Source: Chloroflexota bacterium (lineage in GTDB: Bacteria; Chloroflexota; Dehalococcoidia; GIF9; UBA5629). Taken from it: a stretch of 64,000 nt of DNA. Under the pieces are notes generated by a model. The model had not been told where the DNA came from. It did not search any database and worked only from the letters and a program-made list of their open reading frames with translations. The DNA lies in contig VGOP01000005.1 of assembly GCA_016875875.1 (NCBI GenBank), positions 1-64,000 of the forward strand, read 5' to 3'. Positions 24,718 through 33,705 of the stretch are shown in pieces. Position 1 is the stretch's first letter, and every line of letters begins with the position of its first letter. A program made the position numbers and the translations under genes.

Positions 24718-25977
24718 ATGGGAAAGACAAAGTCTCTAGTATTCAGTGTTATTGTGCTCCTGATATTGCTGACGTTGTCGTCAGTACTTGGATGTGCCCC
24801 TAAGGTACCGCTCAAAGAAAAGGTAGTCACCTTCCTAGACCTGGCGGATTATACCGGGCCGATAGCTGGACTCAATGTTCCGGCTGCGACAGCGGCCGAG
24901 GATATGTTCAAGGAGGTAAACTCCAAGGGTGGTGTTGGGGTGAAGATAAATTATATCAGTGTTGACACTCGTTACGATATCGCCCGCGGTGTATCAGCCT
25001 ATAAAAGGTATCGAACCGAGCCCAAGCTCATGACGGTGGTTGCTATTAGCACGGCGCTTAGCAAGGCTATCACACCTATGACAGCGAGAGACAAAGTAGT
25101 GCAGAATGTGACAGGCGATGGTGAACCTCAAGCCCGCCTCGGTTGGGTGTTCATCATAGGTGCTGCTTACCAGAATGCTTTTGGGGCCAGCATTGATTTC
25201 CTGTTAGAAGACTGGAAGAATAATGGTAAGTCTGGTATGCCTATTGTTGGCTACATGAATTGGGACAGCGCCTATGGCAGGGAGCTGCTGCGTGGCGGCC
25301 AGGAATATGCCGAGAAGCTTGGTGTAAAACTGCTACCGCCGGAGTTCTTTCCTACTGGGGCTCCTGACCACACTGTTTGGCTACAACGACTTGCTACAGG
25401 TAATCCCGATTATATCCTCATTGCCGGCGTGGACCCAACGCCGAGTAATGTCTTACGTGATGCCTATAAGCTGGGCCTGACCAAGAAGATCCAGTTTATT
25501 GATACCAGTTATTGGGGGCCCACTGAAGCAGTCGGCATTAAGCTACATCCTGAGGCTACAGAAGGGTGCTGGATGAATTCTTATTATCTCCGTGGTGACG
25601 AAGCCTGGACACATCCTCTGGCTGCCTATATGGTGCCGAAGTATCATGGCAAAAGCGTTGAAGAGTTCCGTAAGGAGACAGCAGCAATCTATGTTGCTGG
25701 ACTGACGCGGCCACTTACCTTCGCCAAAGCTTTAGAGATAGCCCTTGAAAAAGTTGGCTATGATAAACTGGATGGCGAAGCTATGAAAGCAGGTATGGAG
25801 GCAATTACCGGCATCGATGTAGGTGATGGTCTAACAGGACCCATTGCTTACAGCCCTACCAGTCGACAAAGTGTCGATCAAACCAAATTCTACCAAGTGA
25901 AGAACGGCAAAGAGGTGCCTATCAGTGGTTGGAGAAAGGTACCTGATTGTGTATCGCTACATGACTGGAATGAGTAA
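24718..25977 (+). CDS. LIV-type substrate-binding lipoprotein, copy 1
   Basis: A 419-residue periplasmic-type binding protein. The signal peptide ends at the lipobox VLGC (Cys26), so it is membrane-anchored. The mature part starts with a strand and a DYTGPIAG loop that often contacts ligand in this family, and has two Rossmann-like lobes. It is a close relative of the next gene, with long identical blocks such as FFPTGAPDHTVWLQRLAT. The start is ATG 24718 behind GGGAGG; the TTG at 24712 is unlikely. It is a binding partner for the LivHM transporter encoded upstream. Confidence 0.9.
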   Translation: MGKTKSLVFSVIVLLILLTLSSVLGCAPKVPLKEKVVTFLDLADYTGPIAGLNVPAATAAEDMFKEVNSKGGVGVKINYISVDTRYDIARGVSAYKRYRTEPKLMTVVAISTALSKAITPMTARDKVVQNVTGDGEPQARLGWVFIIGAAYQNAFGASIDFLLEDWKNNGKSGMPIVGYMNWDSAYGRELLRGGQEYAEKLGVKLLPPEFFPTGAPDHTVWLQRLATGNPDYILIAGVDPTPSNVLRDAYKLGLTKKIQFIDTSYWGPTEAVGIKLHPEATEGCWMNSYYLRGDEAWTHPLAAYMVPKYHGKSVEEFRKETAAIYVAGLTRPLTFAKALEIALEKVGYDKLDGEAMKAGMEAITGIDVGDGLTGPIAYSPTSRQSVDQTKFYQVKNGKEVPISGWRKVPDCVSLHDWNE

Positions 25978-26060
25978 AATGGAAGGGGGTGATAATGGGC
26001 ATTGCATGAATGGAGACTTAAAAGCGAGAGACTAAAATGAAGGAGGTGAAAAGTCTGCAA

Positions 26061-27323
26061 ATGAGCAAAAGAAAGTATCTATTATTTGGTGCAATTCTGC
26101 TTGTGGTAGTGCTGGCGTTGCCAGCAGTCTCTGCCTGCGCACCTAAAGCACCGGCACAGGAGAAGGTGATCAGCTACTTGAGCCTGGGTGATTATACCGG
26201 GCCGATAGCCGGGCTAAATGTCCCTGCCGATATGGGTTGTGGGGACATGTTCAAGGAGATAAATGCTACCGGTGGTGTTGACGGGGTAAAATGCAATTTT
26301 ATCGGCGTGGATACCCGCTATGATACCGCGCGCGGTGTGTCGGCCTACAAGAGATACCGGACTGAGCCCAAGCTGTTGGTGGTGAATGCCATCAGCACAC
26401 CGTTCGGCAAGGCTATCATGCCGATGACCATGAAAGACAAGGTAGTCCAGCTGGCTCCGGGTGACGGTGAGGCTCAGGCCAAAATAGGCTGGGTGTTCCC
26501 CTGGGGTGTCTGCTATCAGAATGCCTTCGGAGCCACCATAGACTTCATCCTGAAAGACTGGAAGGATAAGGGCAAGACCGGCAGCCCTGTAATCGGTTAC
26601 ATGAGCTGGGACAGCGCCTACGGCAGAGAGCCACTTCGTGGCGGCAAGGAATACGCTGAGAAGCTCGGTGTAAAATTGCTGCCGCCGGAGTTCTTCCCCA
26701 CGGGTGCTCCTGACCATACCGTCTGGCTCCAGAGACTCGCCACAGCTGGCGCCAACTATATCATCATCGGTGGTGTTGACCCGACGCCGAGCAACATCAT
26801 GCGTGACGCTTACAAGCTGGGTATTACTAAGACGATTCAATTTGTTGATTCCACTTTCTGGGGTCCTACTGAAGCGGTTGGCATCAAGCTGCATCCGGAA
26901 GCTACTGAAGGTTGCTGGATGAACAGCTATTATCTCCGTGGTGACGAGTGCTGGTCGCACCCGCTGGCTGCTAAGATGATACCGAAGTACCGTGGAGTGA
27001 GCGTTGACGAGTTCCGCAAGAACACACCGTCGAACTATGTAACCGGAATGGTATGGGCGCTTGTTTACAAAGAGGGCGCGAAGAGAGCCATAGCTGCCGT
27101 TGGCTACGACAAACTTGATGGTGAGGCGATGAAGACGGCTTACGAGTCGCTCACTGGCATGGATATTTCACAAGGACTGGTAGGGCCTTGCACCTACAGT
27201 CCCACTAACCGCCAGGGCAGCGATGTGACCAAGTTCTACGCAGTGAAGGGTGGCAAGGAGGTGTCTATTAGTGGTTTCGTGAAGGTTCCCGATTGCGTAG
27301 CCCTCTATGACTGGAGTAAATAG
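26061..27323 (+). CDS. LIV-type substrate-binding lipoprotein, copy 2
   Basis: A 420-residue paralogue of the preceding binding protein, likewise anchored through Cys26 (VSAC). Most of the fold-defining segments match copy 1 closely, while scattered positions differ in the lobe interface, so ligand preference may be divided. The start is taken as ATG 26061; AAGGAGGTG lies 12 bases before it, slightly far, and the frame also contains an ATG at 26037. It is a tandem duplication within the operon. Confidence 0.9.
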   Translation: MSKRKYLLFGAILLVVVLALPAVSACAPKAPAQEKVISYLSLGDYTGPIAGLNVPADMGCGDMFKEINATGGVDGVKCNFIGVDTRYDTARGVSAYKRYRTEPKLLVVNAISTPFGKAIMPMTMKDKVVQLAPGDGEAQAKIGWVFPWGVCYQNAFGATIDFILKDWKDKGKTGSPVIGYMSWDSAYGREPLRGGKEYAEKLGVKLLPPEFFPTGAPDHTVWLQRLATAGANYIIIGGVDPTPSNIMRDAYKLGITKTIQFVDSTFWGPTEAVGIKLHPEATEGCWMNSYYLRGDECWSHPLAAKMIPKYRGVSVDEFRKNTPSNYVTGMVWALVYKEGAKRAIAAVGYDKLDGEAMKTAYESLTGMDISQGLVGPCTYSPTNRQGSDVTKFYAVKGGKEVSISGFVKVPDCVALYDWSK

Positions 27324-27341
27324 GAGTAAGGAGGCAGAATA

Positions 27342-28412
27342 ATGATGAAATTATGTAATTTTAGGACGCTAGTTTTTGTAGCTATGGTAGCACTTCTGGT
27401 GTTGCCAATATCGGCCTGTGCTCCTAAGGCGCCCCCACCACCTCCAGCAGGAACACTAACTGTGGAACCAGCGAAAATTGACCAGGCTGCGCTCAAAGCG
27501 GTATTGCCAGCGCTTGCCAAGGCGATGGGGTTACCTGAGGCTGCGGCAGCAGGTCTTCCGCCTCAAATGGGAATTCTGGCTGTACCTGTGAAGTTTAAGG
27601 GTACCGGCTGGCAGCCCAACGAGATAATTACTGTGGACCTGGTTGTACCCCCCGATGTGGAAATGAAGGGGCTCGACCGTGAGCGCGGTGAGGACAGTGT
27701 TGGCATTGCTTATGCCACTGCCAATGACAAAGGTGATTTTGAGGTGACGCTGGAAAGGGTAGCGAAAGTTGACTGGCTGTTGCGTGGTAGCTTTCTGCCC
27801 ACGATGGCGCTCGATACAAAGTCACTCGGCAATCCATTACCAAATGGCACCTATACGCTAAAGGCTGTTGGTGAGGACCTCCGCTCTGTTGCTACGACAA
27901 CGTGGGAGCTAGAGTTGGTGGCGGCACCAGCGCCGCCAACGCCACCGGCACCACCACCAGCGCCCTCAGAGCCAGGAAAGCTCTCCTTTGAAGCTGCTGA
28001 ATATACCAATGCCGAGCTTGGTTTCTCGGTTAAATATCCCAAAGATTGGGCAAAGCAGCCGTCCGATGTCCTTCTGTTCTATGCGGCATCACCAGCTCAG
28101 GTTCCAGTTCTGTTTGTTGATGCTGAGGAGGGAGCCACTTTTGCTGAGACGCTTAAAAATTCACTGGAGGCAGCTGGCGGCTCAGGCTTCAAAGTTGTTT
28201 CTGAGAAAGAGACTACTTTAGCTGATGGCACTAAAGCCACCGAGGCGGCGATTGAAGTAACACTGAGAGGGTTTGGAGCTAAAGGTTTTGCCCTGGGTGC
28301 GAAGAAGGATACCAAGTGGGTATTGGTCACAGTAGGCACCGTAGAGCTATTGGCTAAGTACGACGAAGCTAAGTTTTCAGAGATCGTTCATACCTTACAA
28401 TTCAAGAAGTAA
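27342..28412 (+). CDS. Lipoprotein with a PsbP/DUF1795-like C-terminal domain
   Basis: A 356-residue lipoprotein (lipobox ISAC, Cys26). The N-terminal domain (about 35-190) is a beta-rich unit of unknown family (GTGWQPNEIITVDLVVPP). A Pro-rich linker (about 190-212) joins it to a domain that begins YTNAELGFSVKYPKDWAKQP, the opening of PsbP-like/DUF1795 domains. The signal peptide closely resembles those of the two upstream binding proteins, so it is probably exported to the same place. It may be an accessory surface protein of the transporter; the role is not known. Confidence 0.7.
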   Translation: MMKLCNFRTLVFVAMVALLVLPISACAPKAPPPPPAGTLTVEPAKIDQAALKAVLPALAKAMGLPEAAAAGLPPQMGILAVPVKFKGTGWQPNEIITVDLVVPPDVEMKGLDRERGEDSVGIAYATANDKGDFEVTLERVAKVDWLLRGSFLPTMALDTKSLGNPLPNGTYTLKAVGEDLRSVATTTWELELVAAPAPPTPPAPPPAPSEPGKLSFEAAEYTNAELGFSVKYPKDWAKQPSDVLLFYAASPAQVPVLFVDAEEGATFAETLKNSLEAAGGSGFKVVSEKETTLADGTKATEAAIEVTLRGFGAKGFALGAKKDTKWVLVTVGTVELLAKYDEAKFSEIVHTLQFKK

Positions 28413-28452
28413 GTGCTGGGCTAAAGGGGTTAATTGTCAACGAGTGACAAGG

Positions 28453-28490
28453 AAAGGAGAAGCCTTTCCGAAAGGTGGGGTTTCTCCTTT
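28453..28490 (+). terminator. Intrinsic-terminator-like hairpin after the lipoprotein gene
   Basis: A 9-bp stem AAAGGAGAA/TTCTCCTTT around a 20-base interior, followed by a short T-run (TTTTCG). It could end or attenuate the main operon before livF. Confidence 0.55.
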
Positions 28491-28566
28491 TCGCCTCGAC
28501 CTTATAGTATTTTACGTGGATGGGAGTGTCTACTAATATTATAGCGCCAGGCGTTAGCTTCGCTGA

Positions 28567-28588
28567 CCTCGACCCTAAAGGGTGGAGG
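28567..28588. repeat. Palindrome of the CCCTAAAGGG type
   Basis: CCTC-ACCCT / AGGGT-GAGG around AA with one internal mismatch. It has the same centre as the palindrome at 10242-10266. Confidence 0.4.
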
Positions 28589-28784
28589 ATATATGTGTGG
28601 TGATAGGCTACCCTAAAGAGTCGTACTACATGGGGCAATAAATTGTTATGGCTGTTTTGTGAAGATTGATGGGGGGCTAAGAGGCGTAAAAGTGGTTAAT
28701 GATATGATGGCATGATTGAGAAATATACTAACAACAGGGTACAACCTGTCTTGACTATAGAAACGACTATAGAAGGGGTACAGC

Positions 28785-29579
28785 ATGTTAAAGTTAAACA
28801 GTATTGAAGTTATCTATCTCAATGTCATACTGGTGCTGAAAGGAGTTTCACTGGAAGTACCAGAAGGGGCGATTGTAACACTGCTTGGTGGTAATGGCGC
28901 CGGCAAGACGACCACGCTTAAGGCAATTTCTGGATTGCTTTATACGGAGGAAGGTGAAGTAACCGATGGCAGCATTGAGTGGGATGGCCAGAGAATAGAC
29001 AGGATGAACCCTGAAGATGTGGTCAAGTTGGGAATTGTCCAGGTTATGGAGGGGCGTCCCATGTTTGAGCACCTTAGTGTAGAAGAAGAATTGAAAGTAG
29101 GCGCCTACATTCGGAGGGACGCTGCAGGCGTGCGAAGAGATTTGGATATGGTCTATGGTTATTTCCCAAAGCTGAAAGACTTGCGTCATGCAACAACAGG
29201 TTATCTTTCCGGAGGTGAAAGGCAGATGGTAGTGATGGGGCGGGCGCTCATGGCACGCCCGAAGCTGATGCTTTTGGATGAGCCGTCCCTGGGGCTTAGC
29301 CCGATACTGGTGAAAGAGATCTTTGACATAGTGAAAAGGATTAACGCCGAGGAAAAAACATCCATTTTAGTGGTGGAACAGAATGCTAAGGCTGCACTGG
29401 AGTTGGCTGATTACGGCTACGTGATGGAGAATGGCCGTGTGGTTATGGATGGGCCGGCTGAGAAACTGAGAGATAACGAGGACATAAAGGAATTCTACCT
29501 GGGTTTGAGTAAAGTGGGGCAACGAAGGAGCTATCGTGAAGTGAAGCACTACAAGCGGCGGAAGCGGTGGCTGGCATGA
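28785..29579 (+). CDS. livF: LIV-type ABC transporter ATP-binding protein LivF
   Basis: A 264-residue second ATPase of the transporter. Walker A is GGNGAGKTT (about residues 34-42), the ABC signature LSGGERQMV, and Walker B LMLLDEPSLGL; the D-loop and switch region VVEQNAK follow. The C-terminus ends in a basic tail (KHYKRRKRWLA) that is almost identical in the second LivF of this window. It is separated from the main operon by 372 bp with a possible terminator, so its expression may be partly independent. Confidence 0.93.
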   Translation: MLKLNSIEVIYLNVILVLKGVSLEVPEGAIVTLLGGNGAGKTTTLKAISGLLYTEEGEVTDGSIEWDGQRIDRMNPEDVVKLGIVQVMEGRPMFEHLSVEEELKVGAYIRRDAAGVRRDLDMVYGYFPKLKDLRHATTGYLSGGERQMVVMGRALMARPKLMLLDEPSLGLSPILVKEIFDIVKRINAEEKTSILVVEQNAKAALELADYGYVMENGRVVMDGPAEKLRDNEDIKEFYLGLSKVGQRRSYREVKHYKRRKRWLA

Positions 29580-29640
29580 TTGAATGATGGAGCTATAATA
29601 ACACCCACTACCTATTTAGCTGCGACTTTTTAAAGTCATA

Positions 29641-29664
29641 GTGGCGAGGTTTAAGCCTCGCCAC
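29641..29664. repeat. Palindrome between convergent operons
   Basis: A perfect 9-bp stem GTGGCGAGG/CCTCGCCAC with loop TTTAAG. It is one of several intergenic palindromes in the window. It lacks a strong T-tract. Confidence 0.5.
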
Positions 29665-29706
29665 TGCATTTCCTAATGCGGAAATCCCAAACCCCAATTT
29701 CCATCA

Positions 29707-29741
29707 ATGCAGGGACAGGTTCTAAAGACCTGTCCCTGCAT
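29707..29741. terminator. Palindrome and probable bidirectional terminator
   Basis: A perfect 14-bp stem ATGCAGGGACAGGT/ACCTGTCCCTGCAT with a 7-base loop and a run of six T after it. It lies between the end of livF and the end of the minus-strand acyl-CoA operon. Its sequence is a relative of the purQ/purL element at 3901-3970. Confidence 0.65.
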
Positions 29742-29810
29742 TTTTTACGGCAGACTCTGCGTTTGCAGCAGGATTGCTATATGCTCGTTGCACTGACGAA
29801 AACGGTTGAG

Positions 29811-30944
29811 CTATAGGCCTAACTCCTGGGCTACAATCGCCCGCTGGAAGTCGCCGTCGCCGAACATTATCTCACCAGCTTTCGCGCGCCTGTAGTACAG
29901 GTGGATATCGTGGTCCATGGTGAAGCCGATTGCTCCAAATATTTGATGGGCTAAGAGGGTAACCCGTCCGCAGGCTTCACTGGTCCAGGCCTTAGCTATG
30001 GCTACATCCATATCAGACGGCAGCCCTTCATTTACTTTCCATGCTGCTTTGTACGTGATGAATCGCGCACCATCAACATCGGTTACCATGTTGGCACAGT
30101 AATGCTGGATGGCCTGAAAGCTGCCAATAGGTCGGTTAAACTGGACTCTGTCCTTGGCATACTGGACAGCCATCTCTAGCGCAGCCTGAGCACCGCCGAC
30201 CATCTCAGCGCATTTAGCTACAGTAGCCTTCTGGAGGGTATCTTTTACTGTTGGCCAGCCCTGGTCTGGTTTTCCTAATATGTTGCTTTGTGGCACACTC
30301 ACGTTGTCGAAGACAACCTCACATTGCTTATCACGAGCTAGAGTTTTCAGGAGAGTGCCTTTAACTCCAGGGCTTTTGGCATTAACCAGGAAAATGGTGA
30401 TTCCGTCCTCGGGGTTTTTCCCCTTTTTTGTCCTGGCCACGCATAGTATATAGTCAGCCACGTTAGCATCAGGGATAAAAAGTTTAGTGCCGTTGATAAC
30501 ATGTCCATCGGTACCAGCCACGGCTTTGGTCTTGACTGATGGTGCGTCATATCTGGCACTTGGCTCTGTTAATGCCAAGGTGAGGAGCATGTCCCCACTG
30601 GCAATTTTGGGCAGGATATCCTTCTTTTGCTCTTCGCTTCCTGCCGCCAAGACGGTTAGACCGCCGAGGACCACAGTTGAAAAAAACGGGCCAGGCAGTA
30701 TATTGTGTCCCATCTCCTCAAGGAGGACAATCAAATCTAAGAAGCTACCGCCACTACCGCCATATTTCTCTGGGAATACCAGCCCCGTCCAGCCCAGTTT
30801 CGCCATTTTTTGCCATAGTTCAGAGGAATAGCCGGTGTCGCTCTCATCTAATTGCCTGACCAGTTGCTTGGGGCATTCCTTTTGCAGAAAGTCACGGGCT
30901 GATGTCTTCAGCATCTCCTGTTCTTCACTCAGACCAAGTTCCAT
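29811..30944 (-). CDS. Acyl-CoA dehydrogenase family protein 1 (possible non-catalytic subunit)
   Basis: A 377-residue FAD-dependent acyl-CoA dehydrogenase fold. It has PEKYGGSGGSFLDLIVLLEEMG (about 57-78), LALTEPSARYDA (FAD/substrate loop) and a C-terminus AGEIMFGDGDFQRAIVAQELGL. The Glu of the EGT motif in short/medium-chain enzymes is absent (FGDGD in that place), and the alternative Glu of isovaleryl/long-chain enzymes is also not evident (ATVAKCAEM). It may pair with the next enzyme as a heteromer in which only one subunit has the base, as in known FadE pairs. Last gene of an eight-gene minus-strand operon. Confidence 0.85.
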   Translation of the reverse strand: MELGLSEEQEMLKTSARDFLQKECPKQLVRQLDESDTGYSSELWQKMAKLGWTGLVFPEKYGGSGGSFLDLIVLLEEMGHNILPGPFFSTVVLGGLTVLAAGSEEQKKDILPKIASGDMLLTLALTEPSARYDAPSVKTKAVAGTDGHVINGTKLFIPDANVADYILCVARTKKGKNPEDGITIFLVNAKSPGVKGTLLKTLARDKQCEVVFDNVSVPQSNILGKPDQGWPTVKDTLQKATVAKCAEMVGGAQAALEMAVQYAKDRVQFNRPIGSFQAIQHYCANMVTDVDGARFITYKAAWKVNEGLPSDMDVAIAKAWTSEACGRVTLLAHQIFGAIGFTMDHDIHLYYRRAKAGEIMFGDGDFQRAIVAQELGL

Positions 30945-30993
30945 TTTCTACCTCCAATAATATGTGAATTTGCATAATAAGCATAAGACTTGG

Positions 30994-32190
30994 CTATGCA
31001 CGTGGCAGCCCAAGTCCCCTCATAGCAATGATGTTGCGCTGGATTTCGGAAGTGCCGGCACCAACTAGGGCTGAGATACAATCCAGGTATCCAGCCTGGA
31101 CTCTCCCTCTTAGGGATGCCCATTTGGATTCCCTTTCCAGCGGTCCATAATGTCCCATAACCTGCATCCCGGTGTTGGCTAGTTTTTGGCTTAGCTGGGT
31201 GGTAAACAGCTTCAACACAGATGCCTCGATATTCGGGACGAGTCCTTTGTCAAGCATCCAGGCTGTTTGCCAGAAGAACATGTAGGCTACTTCAATCTCG
31301 ACTGCCATCTCGGCTAGTTTATTTCGTATTAAGGGATTCTGGCTCAAGGATTGTCCATTGTGTTTTGTTTCTTTGGTGTACTGCGTTATTTCTTCGAAGG
31401 TTCGCTTGAAGCCTCCTATGGGGATTACAAGCCTCTCGAAGTCCAGAGCTACCATTACGTAATACCAGCCCCTATTTTTCTCACCGACGATGTTCTTTTT
31501 TGGCACCACTACATTGTCAAAAAACACTTCATTAAAAGACTGAGAGCCACATATGTTTGTCAAGGGGCGGATAGTAACACCTGGTGATTGGTTGTCTACA
31601 ATAAGCAATGTAATCCCTCTGTGAGGGGCAGCATTAGGGTCTGTCCTGGCAATCATCCAGGCATAATGTGACACGTGGGCCGCAGTGCTCCAGATTTTTT
31701 GTCCATTGATGATAAGGTCATCGCCATCTTCAACAGCACGAGTCTGAATAGAGGCAAGGTCAGAACCAGCGTTTGGTTCACTGTAAGCCAGCCAGAACCT
31801 TGCTTCACCTCTGGCTATTTTAGGCAGCCATTCTTTCTTCATTTCGTCGCTGCCGAAGAGCATGATGGTGGGACCGCCGATTAGCGTGGCTACTTCACCA
31901 CCGGGTGCTCTATAGTAGCTCATGCGCTCGTGGAAGATGGCCTGTTCAATATTGGTACGTCCTGCGCCACCATATTCTTTGGGCCATGAGATATTAAGCC
32001 AGCTTCTCTCAGCTAACTGGTGTCTGAATTGCTCAATATGGGGGTTAGCTTCTTCAAATTCTGATAAGGTGCCGTACCCCCCAGGCCAGTAAATGTTTTT
32101 CTCGGTCCAGCCTGCAGGTAGCTCCTTTTTTATGAAATCCTCGACCTCTGTTCGAAATGCTTCTTCTCGGTCGCTAAATCGAAAATCCAT
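30994..32190 (-). CDS. Acyl-CoA dehydrogenase 2
   Basis: A 398-residue acyl-CoA dehydrogenase: acyl-CoA is oxidised to the 2-enoyl-CoA with FAD, electrons going to ETF. The N-terminal helical domain has WPKEYGGAGRTNIEQAIFHERM; the FAD loop is LAYSEPNAGSDLASIQTRA; the C-terminus is GTSEIQRNIIAMRGLGLPRA. The EGT-type base is replaced by Ala, but ALDFERLV carries a Glu where isovaleryl- and long-chain-type enzymes have theirs. It lies between dehydrogenases 1 and 3, with short spacers. Confidence 0.9.
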   Translation of the reverse strand: MDFRFSDREEAFRTEVEDFIKKELPAGWTEKNIYWPGGYGTLSEFEEANPHIEQFRHQLAERSWLNISWPKEYGGAGRTNIEQAIFHERMSYYRAPGGEVATLIGGPTIMLFGSDEMKKEWLPKIARGEARFWLAYSEPNAGSDLASIQTRAVEDGDDLIINGQKIWSTAAHVSHYAWMIARTDPNAAPHRGITLLIVDNQSPGVTIRPLTNICGSQSFNEVFFDNVVVPKKNIVGEKNRGWYYVMVALDFERLVIPIGGFKRTFEEITQYTKETKHNGQSLSQNPLIRNKLAEMAVEIEVAYMFFWQTAWMLDKGLVPNIEASVLKLFTTQLSQKLANTGMQVMGHYGPLERESKWASLRGRVQAGYLDCISALVGAGTSEIQRNIIAMRGLGLPRA

Positions 32191-32236
32191 ATTTATCCTT
32201 TCTGAAAGCTTCGCTGGTTTAAAGAGCTAGAGCAGT

Positions 32237-33427
32237 TTACCCTCGTGGTAATCCCAATCCTCTCATAGCGATAATGTTACGTTGAATCTCGTTGGAGCCA
32301 CCACCGACACCTATAGAGAGGGAGCTTAGATACAGTCGCATTATCCTAGCATTGAGCGGGGCCCATTTAGAATCCCTGTCCAGCTCCCCATAATGACCTA
32401 GAATACGCATACCTACGTTGGCTAACCGTCTCATTACTTCGCTGCCAAATATCATTGTCATGGAAGATTCATAGCTGGGATGGAGGCCTTTACTATACAT
32501 CCAAGCGATGCGATAACACATCAAACGGAGAACTTCATTTTCGATTGCCATTTCTGCCAGTTCATTCTTGAGCAGGGGGTCATTGGCAATAGGTTCTCCG
32601 TTACGTTTGGTTTCTTTGGCGTATCGAACTAAGTCTTCGATGGTTCGTTGCTGTGCCGCAGCGGTGCCAACTGAGGAGCGTTCATAATCTAAAGCTATAA
32701 CTAGTTGATACCAGCCGTTGTTTTTCTGCCCTACCAGGTTGTCTTTGGGGATGCGCACATCATCGAAGAAGACCTCATTGAAAGAATGTCGGTTCAAGAT
32801 GTTTATCAGGGGACGAATAGTAATTCCCGGCGTCTTCATATCAACGATAAACATGCTCATTCCTTTGTGCTTGGATGCATCTGGGTCAGTTCTGGCAGCG
32901 AGCCAGCAATAGTCGGCTAGATGCCCGTAGCTACACCATATCTTCTGGCCGTTAATCACATACTCATCGCCAACTTCAACAGCGCGGGTTTGTAGTGCGG
33001 CGAGGTCGGAGCCAGCGTTTGGCTCACTATAGCCAAGGCAGAAAATTATATCGCCTTTTGCCACCGGGGTTACATAGTCCTTCTTTTGCTTTTCGGTGCC
33101 AAAGAGCGCAATGGTGGGGGCCACCCAGTTTACCGTTATCTCTACCTCCACGCTTATCGGTGCCCTGTTGTAAGCCAGTTCTTCAGCTAGTATAAGCCGT
33201 TTGGTGTGGCTCAATTCCAGCCCACCGTATTCTTTAGGATATGCTGGTGCTAGCCAGCCCTTCTGACCCAGTTTGCGCTGGAACTGACGGGAAAGTGCCC
33301 ATGATTCCTCGGTTTCCTCCCATATGCCTGGGTCGAGTTCAAACCACCTTTGAGGAATCTCCTGCTTCAGCCATTGGCGAACCTCTTTCCTGAAGGCCTC
33401 CTCATCTTCGGTAAATCTGAAGTCCAT
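32237..33427 (-). CDS. Acyl-CoA dehydrogenase 3
   Basis: A 396-residue acyl-CoA dehydrogenase closely related to dehydrogenase 2: same FAD loop (GYSEPNAGSDLAALQTRA) and same C-terminal ending NEIQRNIIAMRGLGLPRG. The catalytic Glu is likely in ALDYERSS. A Trp-rich N-terminus (RWFELDPGIWEETEESW) distinguishes it. The start is ATG 33427 behind GGGAGG. Three such enzymes in one operon point to more than one oxidation step or to heteromeric enzymes. Confidence 0.9.
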   Translation of the reverse strand: MDFRFTEDEEAFRKEVRQWLKQEIPQRWFELDPGIWEETEESWALSRQFQRKLGQKGWLAPAYPKEYGGLELSHTKRLILAEELAYNRAPISVEVEITVNWVAPTIALFGTEKQKKDYVTPVAKGDIIFCLGYSEPNAGSDLAALQTRAVEVGDEYVINGQKIWCSYGHLADYCWLAARTDPDASKHKGMSMFIVDMKTPGITIRPLINILNRHSFNEVFFDDVRIPKDNLVGQKNNGWYQLVIALDYERSSVGTAAAQQRTIEDLVRYAKETKRNGEPIANDPLLKNELAEMAIENEVLRLMCYRIAWMYSKGLHPSYESSMTMIFGSEVMRRLANVGMRILGHYGELDRDSKWAPLNARIMRLYLSSLSIGVGGGSNEIQRNIIAMRGLGLPRG

Positions 33428-33463
33428 GCTTGTCCTCCCTGTTATAAGTCAGGTTATGCGTGC

Positions 33464-33676
33464 CTACTCGATGATGGCGATAATGTCATCTTCCAGGATG
33501 GAGTCACCCTCTTTCACTCTGATTTCTACCACCTTCCCGTTGTGAGGAGATTTCACCCGGATTTCCATTTTCATGGATTCAAGAATAACAATAGTGTCGC
33601 CCTCGTTAACTTGTGAACCAGGCTCTACCACGATTTTCCAGATGCTACCTGTAATTGGTGAAACAACTTCTGTCAT
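33464..33676 (-). CDS. Biotinyl carrier domain protein (BCCP-like)
   Basis: A 70-residue free-standing biotinyl domain. The biotin-accepting Lys36 is in the canonical ESMKMEI motif. The rest is the flattened beta barrel (PITGSIWKIVVEPGSQVNEGD; PHNGKVVEIRVKEGDSI). It carries carboxybiotin between the biotin carboxylase (36950) and the carboxyltransferase (35386) of the same operon. Separate, tiny carrier subunits like this are typical of anaerobic acyl-CoA carboxylases and decarboxylases. Confidence 0.93.
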   Translation of the reverse strand: MTEVVSPITGSIWKIVVEPGSQVNEGDTIVILESMKMEIRVKSPHNGKVVEIRVKEGDSILEDDIIAIIE

Positions 33677-33705
33677 AGCTGGCTTAACTCGCTTTACCTT
33701 TTATT

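Larger units (their letters stand above)
28413..28784. other. 372-bp stretch between lipoprotein gene and livF
   Basis: No gene is seen. It contains a terminator-like hairpin (28453-28490), a palindrome (28567-28588), and a direct repeat of GACTATAGAA just before livF. livF may thus have its own promoter. Confidence 0.5.
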
